DNA of 34,444 nt from an uncultured Sterolibacterium sp. (GCA_903832735.1 CAILCO010000138.1:1-34444), one strand, 5' to 3'; counted from the stretch's first letter, positions 11,869-21,202 are shown. Notes: generated from the letters alone by a model not told the origin. Numbers and translations are program-made.

Positions 11869-13032
11869 TCAATGAGCGGGGCCTTTGAAGTTCTCGTATT
11901 TGTCGAACTCGATGTTGTAGACCTCGCCCTTGACCATTTCCGAGCGACGGATGTAGATATTCTGCACGATGTCGCGAGTCTCCGGGTCGATGTGCACGGG
12001 TCCCCGCGGACTGACCCAGTTCAGGCCCTTCATCGCGGCCAGCAGTTTGTCGCCATCGGCATCCGGACCCGCTTTCTTCAGGGCTTCGTAGATCAGATGC
12101 ATGCCGTCATAGCCGCCCAGAGACATGACGTTGGGACGCATGTTGCTGCCGGAAAATTTCCTCAAGGCCTCGACGTAAGCCTTGTTCTCGGGGGAGTCGT
12201 GCGCCGCCGAATAATTGTCGGTGGTCACAATGCCGAGGGCTTCCGTGCCCATCGCGGGCAGAATATCGTCATCGAGCACATCGCCTGTGCCGATCAGCTT
12301 GATGCCGGCTGCGCCCAGGCCCTTTTCCGTGAACTGCTTCATCACCGCGCTGCCCACGCCAGAGGGGACGAAGACGAACAGTGCATCCGGCTTGGTGTCC
12401 TTGATCCGCCGCAGGAAGGGCGCGAAGTCGGGGTTTTTCAACGGAATGCGCAGCGTTTCAAGAACCTTGCCGCCCTTTTCGGCAAAGCGCTTGGTAAAGA
12501 TCGTTTCCGCATCGATGCCTGGTCCGTAATCGGAAACCAGGGTGATCACCGACTTGATCTTGTTGTTCGCGGCCCAGTCCGCCATGGGCGCGGTGAGTTG
12601 GAACATGTTCCGGGAAGTTCTGACGATATAGGGAGAGCGCTGAGGGACAGAGTCCGTCGCCGCCGACATGACCACCATCGGGATCTTCGCCTGGGTGGCG
12701 ATCGGCGCTGCGGCAAAGGCCAGCGGCGTGAGGCCAAAACCGGCCAGGACATTGACCTTGTCCTGGGTGGCCAGTTCCTGGGCGAGGCGCTTGGTGACTT
12801 CAGGCTGCAGGCCGCCATCGTCCTTCACGATGAGTTCGATCTTGCGTCCGGCTATCGTATCCCCCTTTTGCTGCATGTAGAGGTTTGCCGCCGTCAGGAT
12901 CTGCTTGCCGGTCGAGGCGAATGGTCCGGAAAGGGGCAGTATCAGGCCGATCTTGAACGGTTCCACAGCATGACTTAAGCCTGCCGCAACGAGTATGGTT
13001 GCAGCCAGGGCTGCCTTGATCAATCGGCTCAC
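11869..13032 (-). CDS. Branched-chain amino acid-type ABC transporter substrate-binding protein
   Basis: A 387-residue type-1 periplasmic binding protein (LivK/HAAT family). It starts with a signal peptide (AALAATILVAAGLSHA). The mature start, FKIGLILPLSGPFASTGKQI, is typical of the family. Start is GTG 13032, supported by AGGAGA just upstream. HAAT binding proteins near aromatic genes often bind aromatic acids rather than amino acids. It is divergent from the transhydroxylase-like operon across 176 bp with palindromes. The matching permease and ATPase genes (livHMGF, from 21.4 kb) lie 8 kb away, so it probably delivers substrate to them; that link is inferred. Confidence 0.87.
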   Translation of the reverse strand: MSRLIKAALAATILVAAGLSHAVEPFKIGLILPLSGPFASTGKQILTAANLYMQQKGDTIAGRKIELIVKDDGGLQPEVTKRLAQELATQDKVNVLAGFGLTPLAFAAAPIATQAKIPMVVMSAATDSVPQRSPYIVRTSRNMFQLTAPMADWAANNKIKSVITLVSDYGPGIDAETIFTKRFAEKGGKVLETLRIPLKNPDFAPFLRRIKDTKPDALFVFVPSGVGSAVMKQFTEKGLGAAGIKLIGTGDVLDDDILPAMGTEALGIVTTDNYSAAHDSPENKAYVEALRKFSGSNMRPNVMSLGGYDGMHLIYEALKKAGPDADGDKLLAAMKGLNWVSPRGPVHIDPETRDIVQNIYIRRSEMVKGEVYNIEFDKYENFKGPAH

Positions 13033-13129
13033 GGCCTTCTCCTATAAAAGTTTGGATGGATTCGCAGCATACCCGGGCAAGGCTCTTCGTGCTTGGCTAT
13101 ATGCGTAAATTCGATCGATATTTCGGAAT

Positions 13130-13160
13130 AGTGAATCACTTGGTGATCACCAAAACCACT
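13130..13160. promoter_or_regulatory. Palindromic operator candidates in the divergent promoter region
   Basis: Two adjacent perfect dyads lie in the 176-bp region between the binding-protein gene and the molybdoenzyme operon: AGTGAATCACT (13130-13140) and TTGGTGATCACCAA (13140-13153). AGTG and CACT at 13130 and 13157 give an outer symmetry. The position suits a regulator controlling both divergent transcripts. No regulator is assigned. Confidence 0.5.
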
Positions 13161-13208
13161 AACATGCCCTCCTGAACCTTCGTTCACCAGACACAGCGGG
13201 GAGTAAGC

Positions 13209-16200
13209 ATGCGATCAGCCGACGTCAAGTTCACCGTTCTCCTGTGGGGCCTCCTGCAAGCTTTGCGGCTGATGGCGCGCCGCCATCCGAAATTTGCGCT
13301 CCGCCTTGCGGAGAAGAATCTTACCGCACAGATGCGCACCAAAGACAATGCGGTCGCACGCTATTTCACTTTCAAGAATGGCAAGGTCATTTCGGGCCGG
13401 GGCCTGCATGCGGCGCCCGACATCAAGGTCACGGTCGCCAATGCCGAACTCGGCCTGCGCTTGTTCAGCCTGCATGTCGATGAGATCGAGCGCGTCGAAG
13501 CGATCAAGGGCTTTCAACTGCAAGCCGATGGGCGTGACGACCTGGTGGTCTGGTTCACCCAGACGCTGAACATGATACCGACGCTGCATTGGGAGTACGG
13601 CACCGACTTGGGCAATGGCGTCAAACGTTATGTCACCAATACCAACGGCGGTCCGGCTTTCGTGCATGTCAAGGACGGCAAGGTAATCCGGCTGACGCCG
13701 ATAGAATTTGATGAAACCGACGCGCCCACCTGGTCCATCGAGGCGCGCGGCAAGCGCTGGACGCCGCCGCGTCAAACTTCGATGGCCTCGCATACGATTT
13801 GCCAGAAGTCGACAATATATTCGCCGGATCGCCTGCTCTATCCGATGAAGCGCGTCGACTTCGATCCCAATGGCGAGCGCAATTGCGAGAATCGCGGCGT
13901 TTCCGGCTATGTCCGGATCAGTTGGGACGAGGCGCTCGATATCGTCGCTTCGGAAATCAAGCGGGTAAAGCGCGATTTCGGTCAGGGCGCGATCATGTGC
14001 AACCATGGTTCGCACCATACCTGGGGAAATATTGGTTATTACCTCAGTGCCGCGTACAAGTTTTTCAACGCCATCGGCACCACCAAGGTGATGCACAACC
14101 CGGACAGTTGGGAAGGTTGGTACTGGGGCGCGATGCACCACTACGGCTATAGCATGCGCCTGGGCCAGGTCGAGACCTATGGCCTGGTCGAGGACCTGAT
14201 GAAGGAAGCCGAAATGGTCGTGTTCTGGTCGGCCGATCCGGAAACCACCAGCGGTTCGTATTCTGCGCACGAAGGCACGCCACGCCGCCAGTGGCTGAAG
14301 GAAATGGGCATCGAAGTCGTGCATATCGATCCTTACCTCAACCATACCGCCGCTTTGCTTGGCGGCAAGTGGATTGCACCGAAGCCGGCAACCGATGCGG
14401 CGATGGGCATGGCAATCGCCTACATCTGGATTACCGACGACACCTACGACAAGAAATTCGTTGCCGATCGCTGCCTGGGTTTCGATAAATGGCGCGATTA
14501 CCTGCTGGGCATCGAGGATGGCATCCCGAAGACGCCCGAATGGCAGGAATTGGAGACCGGCGTTCCGGCCCGGGAAGTGCGCGCACTGGCGCGGCGCTGG
14601 GCGAGCAGAAAAACCTATCTGGGTGCGGGTAGTTGGGGCAATGGTCACGGTGGCGCCTGCCGCTCGGCCACAGGCATTCAATGGGCGCGCACCATGGCCT
14701 GCCTGATGGCCATGCAAGGCGTAGGCAAACCGGGCGTCAATTACGGCCTGCTCCAGTGGGGCACGCCCATCGATCTGGGCTTCTCCTTCCCGGGTTATGC
14801 CGATGGCGGCATGTCCGGCGACCTGACCTCGACTGCCTTGGGGGTCAGCCTGTATCTGCGCATGCCGCAACTCCCGTCGTTCAATACATCGTCGCAAAAA
14901 GTGCCGCGGCTGCAGATTCCCGAGGCGATCCTCGACGGCAAGGCGGAAGGCTACCCCTGGGATGGTCAGACGATCGAAGGCCAGTTCCAGAAATTCAGCT
15001 ATCCGAAGGCCGGACATTCGACCATCCAGATGCTCTACAAGTACGGTGGGGCCTCGTTCGGGACGATGAACGATTCCAACCGCTACGTCAAATCCTACCG
15101 GACCGACAAGCTGCCGTTTGTCGTCAACCAGTCGATCTGGTTCGAGGGTGAGGCCAAGTATGCCGATGTCCTGCTCCCGGCGTGCACCAACTACGAACGC
15201 TACGACATCAGCGAATTCGGTGGTACCGGCGGTTATGCGTTGCATGGCCAGACACAGATGAACCATAGAGTGGTTCTGATGCAGCATAAATGCATCGAGC
15301 CCCTGGGCGAGTCGAAGTCGGATTTTCAAATCTTCACTGAACTTGGTTCGCGGCTCGGGCTTGGCACTTATTTCTGCGAGGGCATGACCGAGCTCAACTG
15401 GGTCAAGAAGATGTTCGATGCGTCCGATTTGCCCAAGCATATTTCCTGGAAAAAATTTCTCAAGAAGGGCTATTTCGTTGTCCCGCCGTCACCTGAAGAT
15501 CAGCGCGATCCGCCCTCGAACCGGTGGTTTTACGAAGGACGGAAAAAGGACGTGCCGGAGCCACATCCTCTGCCTGGCGACTATAGCGAGAACTACCTTG
15601 AGGGTTTGCAGACCCAGTCCGGCAAGTTTGAATTCGAGTGCTCGAGCCTGAAACATTTTGATGCCAACGATCCGGAACGCCCGCCTATCGTCAAATATTT
15701 GCCGTCCTGGGAGGGGGCTCAGTCGGAGGACTTCAAGCGCTATCCGTTGCAGTTGATCTCGCCACATTCGCGATTCAGCTATCACACCATGAACGATGGC
15801 AAGGACAGTTCGACCAACGACATTCGCGAGCACCGCGTGCTGATCGATGGCTACTACTACTGGACCCTGCGCATCGGTGCGAAGGATGCTTCGCTGCGGG
15901 GGATCAAGATGCACGATCTGGTCCTGGCCTACAACGATCGTTCCTCTGTGGTCTGTGCAGCGGTAATAACCGAACGCTTGCCTGATGGTGTGGTGCATTC
16001 GTATAGCGCGTCGGGCGTATATGACCCGATGGGCGAGCCCGGTCATTCGGTCGATCGCGGCGGTTGCATCAACCAGCTGACCCCGAAGCGTTCGATTGCC
16101 AAGAAAGTGACCGGAACGGCCTGCAACTCCTGCCTGATCGAGGTGGAACTTTGGGACGGCAGTGCCGCTTTGAAGACGGCTCCCGGGAAGCGCGAAGAGC

Positions 16201-16217
16201 GGGAGGTGGCGCTGTGA
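13209..16217 (+). CDS. Pyrogallol transhydroxylase/resorcinol hydroxylase-like molybdoenzyme, large subunit, with SCP2-like N-terminal domain
   Basis: A 1002-residue member of the DMSO reductase superfamily. From about residue 137 it aligns end to end with the large subunit of pyrogallol-phloroglucinol transhydroxylase (AthL, about 875 residues). Active-site residues known in that enzyme (His144, Asp174, Ser175 binding Mo, Tyr404) correspond to His269, Asp299, Ser300 and Tyr530, in [17 protein letters not shown] and FPGYADGG. As in AthL there is no N-terminal Fe-S cysteine motif. Residues about 20-125 are additional and resemble an SCP2 sterol-carrier fold ([14 protein letters not shown], then a [16 protein letters not shown] segment). 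The cofactor should be Mo-bisMGD. Resorcinol hydroxylase and catechol dehydroxylases belong to the same clan, so the reaction could be hydroxyl transfer, hydroxylation or dehydroxylation of a phenolic. The start follows GGGGAG. No Tat signal is visible, so it is probably cytoplasmic. Confidence 0.85.
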   Translation: MRSADVKFTVLLWGLLQALRLMARRHPKFALRLAEKNLTAQMRTKDNAVARYFTFKNGKVISGRGLHAAPDIKVTVANAELGLRLFSLHVDEIERVEAIKGFQLQADGRDDLVVWFTQTLNMIPTLHWEYGTDLGNGVKRYVTNTNGGPAFVHVKDGKVIRLTPIEFDETDAPTWSIEARGKRWTPPRQTSMASHTICQKSTIYSPDRLLYPMKRVDFDPNGERNCENRGVSGYVRISWDEALDIVASEIKRVKRDFGQGAIMCNHGSHHTWGNIGYYLSAAYKFFNAIGTTKVMHNPDSWEGWYWGAMHHYGYSMRLGQVETYGLVEDLMKEAEMVVFWSADPETTSGSYSAHEGTPRRQWLKEMGIEVVHIDPYLNHTAALLGGKWIAPKPATDAAMGMAIAYIWITDDTYDKKFVADRCLGFDKWRDYLLGIEDGIPKTPEWQELETGVPAREVRALARRWASRKTYLGAGSWGNGHGGACRSATGIQWARTMACLMAMQGVGKPGVNYGLLQWGTPIDLGFSFPGYADGGMSGDLTSTALGVSLYLRMPQLPSFNTSSQKVPRLQIPEAILDGKAEGYPWDGQTIEGQFQKFSYPKAGHSTIQMLYKYGGASFGTMNDSNRYVKSYRTDKLPFVVNQSIWFEGEAKYADVLLPACTNYERYDISEFGGTGGYALHGQTQMNHRVVLMQHKCIEPLGESKSDFQIFTELGSRLGLGTYFCEGMTELNWVKKMFDASDLPKHISWKKFLKKGYFVVPPSPEDQRDPPSNRWFYEGRKKDVPEPHPLPGDYSENYLEGLQTQSGKFEFECSSLKHFDANDPERPPIVKYLPSWEGAQSEDFKRYPLQLISPHSRFSYHTMNDGKDSSTNDIREHRVLIDGYYYWTLRIGAKDASLRGIKMHDLVLAYNDRSSVVCAAVITERLPDGVVHSYSASGVYDPMGEPGHSVDRGGCINQLTPKRSIAKKVTGTACNSCLIEVELWDGSAALKTAPGKREEREVAL

Positions 16218-17053
16218 AAAAATGGAATCTTGTGATTGACGTGGCGAAATGCTTCAACTGCAACGGTTGCACCCTGGCCTGTCACGATGAGTACTACGGC
16301 AACGAATTTCCCGGATATAGCGCTGAAATGCAGAAACACGGGCATCGCTGGATCGATATTCGTGCCCGCGAGACCGGCCAGAAGCCGATGGTCGAGGTGA
16401 GTTACCTGCCGGTCATGTGCAACCATTGCGACAATCCGCCGTGCCAGAAGGTTGCCACGGACGGTGCGGTGATCAAGCGCGATGACGGCATCGTCATCAT
16501 CCATCCGGAAAAGGCGCGCGGCCAGAAGCAGATTGTCGATGCCTGTCCCTACGGCGCGGTATTCTGGAACGAAGAGAAGCAATTGCCTCAAGCCTGGCCC
16601 TTCGATGCCCACCTGCTCGACCAGGGCTGGACCAAGACCAGAGGCTCCCAGATGTGTTCCACCCAGGCCATGCGAACGCTGCACGTGACCGATGCCGAAA
16701 TGGAACAACTGGTCGAGCGCGAGGGACTGGCCGTGCTTTCCCCGGAACTCGGGACCAAACCGCGGGTGTATTACCGCAATCTGGTCCGCTTCTTCTCGGT
16801 CTTCATCGGCGGTGCGCTGACCAAAACAGTGAAGGGCGTGGTCGAGTGCGCAGATGGCGTAGCGGTCAGGCTGCTGCAGCAGGGTAGCGTCATCGCAGAG
16901 CAGACGAGCGACACCTTCGGCGAATTTCGCTTCAGCAATCTGACGCCGGATAGTGGCACCTACAAACTGCAAATCGCCGGCAGGCCAGAGCTTGATGTGT
17001 TGCTTAAGGATCAGAGCATTTATCTCGGGGCCATCGAAGCCCGGCAATCGTAG
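16214..17053 (+). CDS. Transhydroxylase-like iron-sulfur small subunit with reduced cysteine set
   Basis: A 279-residue partner subunit starting at GTG 16214, overlapping the large-subunit stop by 4 bp (GTGA). It aligns with AthS: ferredoxin-like part first, then [16 protein letters not shown], then a C-terminal beta-sandwich (about 195-279, [19 protein letters not shown]). Cysteines are at 13, 16, 19, 23; 69, 72, 77; 111; and 148. AthS has twelve cysteines for three 4Fe-4S clusters. Here the CxxC before AHLLD is replaced by WPFD (Trp128, Asp131), and one of the last pair is lost (position about 152). At least one cluster is therefore probably missing. It most likely forms a heterodimer with the large subunit. 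Confidence 0.85.
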   Translation: MKKWNLVIDVAKCFNCNGCTLACHDEYYGNEFPGYSAEMQKHGHRWIDIRARETGQKPMVEVSYLPVMCNHCDNPPCQKVATDGAVIKRDDGIVIIHPEKARGQKQIVDACPYGAVFWNEEKQLPQAWPFDAHLLDQGWTKTRGSQMCSTQAMRTLHVTDAEMEQLVEREGLAVLSPELGTKPRVYYRNLVRFFSVFIGGALTKTVKGVVECADGVAVRLLQQGSVIAEQTSDTFGEFRFSNLTPDSGTYKLQIAGRPELDVLLKDQSIYLGAIEARQS

Positions 17054-17140
17054 CAATCCATCGCCCCAACGCTCATGGCTCAGATGAACCACCGCGCATG
17101 ATGAAATGAATCGACGGGTAATGACTCAAGCTTGCAAGTG

Positions 17141-17237
17141 GTCCCGCCCCACCCATCCTCCCCTCGCGGGGAGGCTACCAACCGGCTCGCTACGCTCGTA
17201 CCTGACACAGCGCACTTGCCAACGTATTTCACGCTAA
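17141..17237 (+). repeat. 97-bp repeat, copy A
   Basis: This 97-bp segment is about 86% identical by hand count to the reverse complement of 21194-21290. Its core is a hairpin (CCTCCCC TCGC GGGGAGG), followed by GGCTCGCT and CTGACACAG blocks, and it ends with GTATTTCACG. It ends about 10 bp before the first cupin start. Together with copy B it brackets the cupin/oxidoreductase/LysR module. No transposase is present. Confidence 0.85.
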
Positions 17238-17246
17238 GGAGAAGTT

Positions 17247-17660
17247 ATGGCTTATATCTTTCACGAAAACGAGTTGCCCAGGCTCGTATCAACGGTTCCC
17301 GGACGGGAACGGATCTTCTTCGTGAGCAAGGAGATTTCGAACATCAATCACATGCTGGCCGGGGTCATGCACTACAAGAAGGGCGCAGCTTCTCCCTATC
17401 ACATGCACAAGAACTGCGAGCATTTCTATTTCATGATCGACGGTAAGGCAACGGTCGAGAGCGAAGAAGGCGTGACCGAGGTCGGCCCCGGCGACATGAT
17501 CTTCATTCCCGCCGAAGAGAAGCACCGGCTGCGCGCGACCGAGCCGCTTTTCTACTTCGAATTCCAGGCGCCCAACCGGTTCCAGACGACCATACTCGAT
17601 GGCACCCCGGACGACCTGCTGTGGGAAAAGATCGACGGCAAGGTCTGGGTTCAGAGCTGA
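17247..17660 (+). CDS. Cupin domain protein, metal-binding type
   Basis: A 137-residue single-domain cupin. Motif 1 (ASPYHMHKNCEHFYFMIDG) carries the two histidines and the glutamate, and motif 2 (GPGDMIFIPAEEKHRL) carries the third histidine, so a metal site is likely. ATG 17247 follows AAGGAGAAG. Such small cupins can be dioxygenases, isomerases, lyases or binding proteins, so the function is open. It lies just after repeat copy A, with a second cupin 29 bp downstream and an oxidoreductase beyond, probably one operon. Confidence 0.8.
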   Translation: MAYIFHENELPRLVSTVPGRERIFFVSKEISNINHMLAGVMHYKKGAASPYHMHKNCEHFYFMIDGKATVESEEGVTEVGPGDMIFIPAEEKHRLRATEPLFYFEFQAPNRFQTTILDGTPDDLLWEKIDGKVWVQS

Positions 17661-17689
17661 ACACGCGCGCAACTTACTAGGGAAACGAC

Positions 17690-18037
17690 ATGAGCTTAAC
17701 ATTCATCAAGACCAACGATTGTGCCCGGCAAAGCGTGGCCGGGGCCGGTACCAGCGCCGAGATTCTCAACGACGCGCTGTGCGGCGCAAAGAATGTACTG
17801 GCCAAACTGCATTGGCTGAAGGGCAACGACACGCTCAAGGCGGATGCGAAGTCGGGAACGCACGAGCTGATCTATCTGATGGAGGGCGATGCCATCATCA
17901 ACCTCAATCAGAAGGACTACCCGGTGACCAAGGGCGCCGGCGTCTATCTCGGGCCGAACGAGGCCGCTGCCATCAGGCCGGGCGTCAACGGAGGAACCAA
18001 GTTGTTGCAATTGATCGTGCCCGAGACCAAAGACTGA
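17690..18037 (+). CDS. Cupin-like protein lacking the metal ligands
   Basis: A 115-residue protein with a cupin-like strand pattern (GTHELIYLMEGDAIINL, then TKGAGVYLGPNEAAAIRPG). Motif 1 has only one histidine and one glutamate, without the HxH pair, and motif 2 has no histidine, so metal binding as in the neighbouring cupin is unlikely. ATG 17690 is preceded by AGGGAAAC. It may be a structural or ligand-binding partner of the first cupin; that is inferred from adjacency only. Confidence 0.72.
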   Translation: MSLTFIKTNDCARQSVAGAGTSAEILNDALCGAKNVLAKLHWLKGNDTLKADAKSGTHELIYLMEGDAIINLNQKDYPVTKGAGVYLGPNEAAAIRPGVNGGTKLLQLIVPETKD

Positions 18038-18085
18038 AGAACGACGGGTGGGTCGGGACGTGGCTGAGATCAATGAGTGAGATCA

Positions 18086-20233
18086 ATGAGTGAGATGACA
18101 GTGGGCGTATCCGAGACCAGGATATTGAAGAGCGTCTGCCGCAGTTGCCATGGCGGCTGCGGCGTCGATCTGCACGTCACGGACGGGCGGCTGACCAAGG
18201 TCGTTGGCGATCGTGACTCTCCGCTCAACAAGGGCTCGTTGTGTCCGATCGGCGGCAACACGCTGGATCTCGTCTATCACCCTGACCGGCTCAAGTATCC
18301 GCTCCGGAGAACCGGCGCACGCGGCGAAGGGAAGTGGCAGCGCATCTCCTGGGATGAGGCGCTGGATGAAATTGCCCGCCGCGTGCAGGCCATCAAGGAC
18401 GAGCACGGGGCGGAGGCGATCGCCTTGGGTACGGGCACCGGCCGGCATCACATCCGCTGGGTTTCCCGCTTCGCCCACGCGCTGGGGACACCCAACTGGT
18501 GCGAGCCCGGATTCGCGCAATGCTTTCATCCTCGGGTGAACACCAGCATCCTGACCTTCGGCGATTTCCCGGTGTGCGACTTCACCGGCGGCACGGCACC
18601 GGAGTGCATCGTGTATTGGGGCCACAATCCGCTGAATTCGGGACCGGACGGCGAGACCCGCTTCGATGCCCGGGAATCCTTGAAGGGCAACCCCAAGATC
18701 ATCGTGGTCGACCCGCGCAGCACGCAACTGTCCAAGCGCGCCGATATCTGGCTGCAACTGCGGCCGGGCACCGATGATGCCCTGGCGCTGGCAATGCTGC
18801 ATGTGATCATCGAAGAGAAACTCTACGACGCGAAGTTTGTTGCAGAATGGACCTACGGCCTGGAAGCGCTGGCCGAGCGGGTACGCCAGTACAGTCCGGA
18901 GTGGGCGGCACCTATCACCTGGGTGCCGGCGGAGAAAATACGCGCCGCGGCGCGCCTCTATGCCCAGACCAAGCCCTCGATGATGGAGTGGGGCTGTGCT
19001 ATCGAGCACACGCCGAACTGCATTCAGACCATCCGGGCGATCTCGATGCTGCCGGCCTTGACCGGCAACATCGACGTGCCGGGCGGCTGGGTGTTCGGCA
19101 TGAAAGGACTGGGCAGATTCCCCAGCCTGATCGAAAACCTCTCTCCGGAAATGAACGCCAAGCGACTGGGCGCCGACCGCTTCAAGATGCTCGCGGGCGA
19201 GGGCGCAGACCTGCCGGCCGCGCATATCCCGACGCTGCTTCAAGCGATGCGCGAGGGAGTGCCCTACCCGGTCAAGGCCTTCCTGGTATTCGGCAACAAT
19301 ACCCTGACCACCTACGCCAATGCCAAGGAGGCGTACGAATCCCTGCTCAAGCTGGATCTCCTGGTGGTCGCCGATCTGTTCATGACGCCGACCGCTGAAC
19401 TCGCCGACATCGTCCTGCCGGCCGCCTCCTGGCCGGAACTGACGACGCTGGCCGGTCTGCCGACGGTGGCGGCGAATGTCATCTTCGCCCAGCAGAAAGC
19501 GGTGCAGATCGGCGAGTGCAAGGCCGATGAGCAAATCTTCATAGAACTCGCGCGGAAAATGAATCTTCCCGTCGGCATCGAATCCTTGGAGGAGGTGCTC
19601 GACGCACAGCTCGCCAGCGGCGGCAGCGGCAAGACCTTCGCGGATCTCGCCGAGACCGGATTCTTCAAGATGCCGTTCCGCTACGGGAAATATAAGGAAG
19701 GCGGCTTCAAGACCCCCAGCGGCAAGATCGAGCTGTACGCCACGAGGCTTGAAGCCATGGGCTACGATCCGCTGCCTTACTATGAGGAACCGCCGGAGAG
19801 TCCGATCTCGACGCCCGAAGTGGCGAAGGATTTTCCCCTGGTGCTGACCACCGGGGCGCGCATCCCCTTCTTCTTCAATTCCGAGCACCGGCAATTGCCC
19901 CGGTTGCGCAAAGCGCATCCGGACCCGCTGGTCGAAATCCATCCCGAAACTGCGGCACCTCTCGGCATCAAGAACGGCGATTGGGTCTGGATCGAGACTC
20001 TGCGCGGCAAGATTCGGCAGCGGGCCAAGGTGACGACCGACGTCGATCCGAAAGTGATTCATGTCGAGCACGGCTGGTGGTTTCCCGAGGAGGCCGGACC
20101 CGAGCATGGTATCTGGAAGTCCAACGCCAACATGCTGACCCGAAACGGCCCGCCCTATGATCCGGCGATGGGCACCTATCATCTGCGCGGCCTGCTCTGC
20201 CGTATCGCGCCGGTGTTGTCGCAGGAGCTGTAA
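18086..20233 (+). CDS. Molybdopterin-dependent oxidoreductase, 4Fe-4S type
   Basis: A 715-residue Mo/W-bisMGD enzyme of the DMSO reductase superfamily. The N-terminal 4Fe-4S ligands are Cys18, Cys21, Cys25 and Cys53 (CRSCHGGC, GSLCP). The probable metal ligand is Cys146 in FAQCFHPRV, which places it with the cysteine-ligated formate dehydrogenase / polysulfide reductase / acetylene hydratase group. GHNPLNSGPDG, VVDPRST and the C-terminal cofactor domain (LTTGARIPFFFNSEHRQL) are present. No Tat signal and no Fe-S or membrane partner gene is adjacent, so it is probably a soluble cytoplasmic enzyme. The start is uncertain: GTG 18077, ATG 18086 and ATG 18095 are all in frame, within a 13-bp tandem duplication. 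The substrate is unknown. Confidence 0.85.
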   Translation: MSEMTVGVSETRILKSVCRSCHGGCGVDLHVTDGRLTKVVGDRDSPLNKGSLCPIGGNTLDLVYHPDRLKYPLRRTGARGEGKWQRISWDEALDEIARRVQAIKDEHGAEAIALGTGTGRHHIRWVSRFAHALGTPNWCEPGFAQCFHPRVNTSILTFGDFPVCDFTGGTAPECIVYWGHNPLNSGPDGETRFDARESLKGNPKIIVVDPRSTQLSKRADIWLQLRPGTDDALALAMLHVIIEEKLYDAKFVAEWTYGLEALAERVRQYSPEWAAPITWVPAEKIRAAARLYAQTKPSMMEWGCAIEHTPNCIQTIRAISMLPALTGNIDVPGGWVFGMKGLGRFPSLIENLSPEMNAKRLGADRFKMLAGEGADLPAAHIPTLLQAMREGVPYPVKAFLVFGNNTLTTYANAKEAYESLLKLDLLVVADLFMTPTAELADIVLPAASWPELTTLAGLPTVAANVIFAQQKAVQIGECKADEQIFIELARKMNLPVGIESLEEVLDAQLASGGSGKTFADLAETGFFKMPFRYGKYKEGGFKTPSGKIELYATRLEAMGYDPLPYYEEPPESPISTPEVAKDFPLVLTTGARIPFFFNSEHRQLPRLRKAHPDPLVEIHPETAAPLGIKNGDWVWIETLRGKIRQRAKVTTDVDPKVIHVEHGWWFPEEAGPEHGIWKSNANMLTRNGPPYDPAMGTYHLRGLLCRIAPVLSQEL

Positions 20234-20284
20234 CAGATGGCGGCAGGCTATAGTGCACGGTCTTTCGTGTCTTGCCGATCCGCC

Positions 20285-21202
20285 ATGACTTCGCCAGTGA
20301 AACTGAGCCAACTTCGCCACCTGATCGCCGTTATCGAGGCAGGCACGGTTCGTCTGGCGTCGAGAAGACTGTTCCTTTCACAATCCTCGGTGACCAAGAG
20401 CATCCAGCAACTGGAAGAGGCCGTCGGCACGGAACTCCTGCACCGCTCGTCGCACGGCGTCGTGCCGACCGCCGCCGGGCAGGCGCTGATCGCGCGCGCC
20501 AAGACGATAGAGTCGGAACTGAGAGAGGCGCGAAACGACATCGACAACATAAGGGGCGCAGGTCTCGGCGAAATCAAGGTGGTGACCTCGCCGACGGTGG
20601 GCATGTCGCTGCTGCCGCGAGCCATCCTGAGCTTCAAACGCACAAGGCCGAAAGTGAGCATCCAGATACACGAGGGTGTTTATCCGGACATTCTCCAGGC
20701 GGTGCGCACGGGCGAGGTCGATTTTGCGGTATGCCTGGTTCCCGAGAGGCCCGGTGACGAGGGCGTCACCTTCGAGATGCTGCTGAAGGACACGGTGACG
20801 CCTGCGGTCCGCACCGGCCACCCCTTCGAACAGCGACGCATGAAACTTTCCGATCTGGTCAATGCCGACTGGGTGATCTATCGTCGCGGCCGCAGCGGCA
20901 TGGACATCTTCGAGCAGACCTTCGTTGCCGCCGGACTGGAGCCTCCCCTCAGCACCATCGAGTGCTCCTCTTTTGCCTGCGCCGTGGCGCTTGCCGAGCG
21001 CGGCGATTATGTGACCCTAGTGCCGAAACAGCTGTTTTCCGATCGCGCCTTACGCTGGGGCATCTCGCCGCTGCTGATGCAGGCGGCGATGCCGTCGTGG
21101 CATGTCGCTGTCATCTATCGGGCAAAGCACGAACTCTCCCCGGTCTGTCTCGCCTTCCTTGAGGAACTCAAGGCGGAATCAATGATGAGTGCGTTAACGT
21201 GA
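20285..21202 (+). CDS. LysR-type transcriptional regulator
   Basis: A 305-residue LysR regulator. The N-terminal winged helix-turn-helix (LSQLRHLIAVIEAGTVRLAS, then FLSQSSVTKSIQQLE) leads into a type-2 periplasmic-binding-like effector domain beginning at GEIKVVTSPT. ATG 20285 is preferred over the upstream start at 20237 because the usual N-terminus begins here. It follows the oxidoreductase gene on the same strand after 51 bp and probably regulates this region with an aromatic co-inducer. Its final codons and stop lie inside repeat copy B. Confidence 0.88.
   Translation: MTSPVKLSQLRHLIAVIEAGTVRLASRRLFLSQSSVTKSIQQLEEAVGTELLHRSSHGVVPTAAGQALIARAKTIESELREARNDIDNIRGAGLGEIKVVTSPTVGMSLLPRAILSFKRTRPKVSIQIHEGVYPDILQAVRTGEVDFAVCLVPERPGDEGVTFEMLLKDTVTPAVRTGHPFEQRRMKLSDLVNADWVIYRRGRSGMDIFEQTFVAAGLEPPLSTIECSSFACAVALAERGDYVTLVPKQLFSDRALRWGISPLLMQAAMPSWHVAVIYRAKHELSPVCLAFLEELKAESMMSALT

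Noticed and set aside
13215-15440. 741-residue minus-strand open frame opposite the transhydroxylase large subunit
   Set aside because: It is antisense to a gene that aligns along its full length with a known family; no domain is recognisable on the minus strand.
18083-20320. 745-residue minus-strand open frame opposite the second molybdoenzyme
   Set aside because: It is the antisense shadow of a clearly conserved plus-strand gene in GC-rich DNA; its translation has no recognisable domain.
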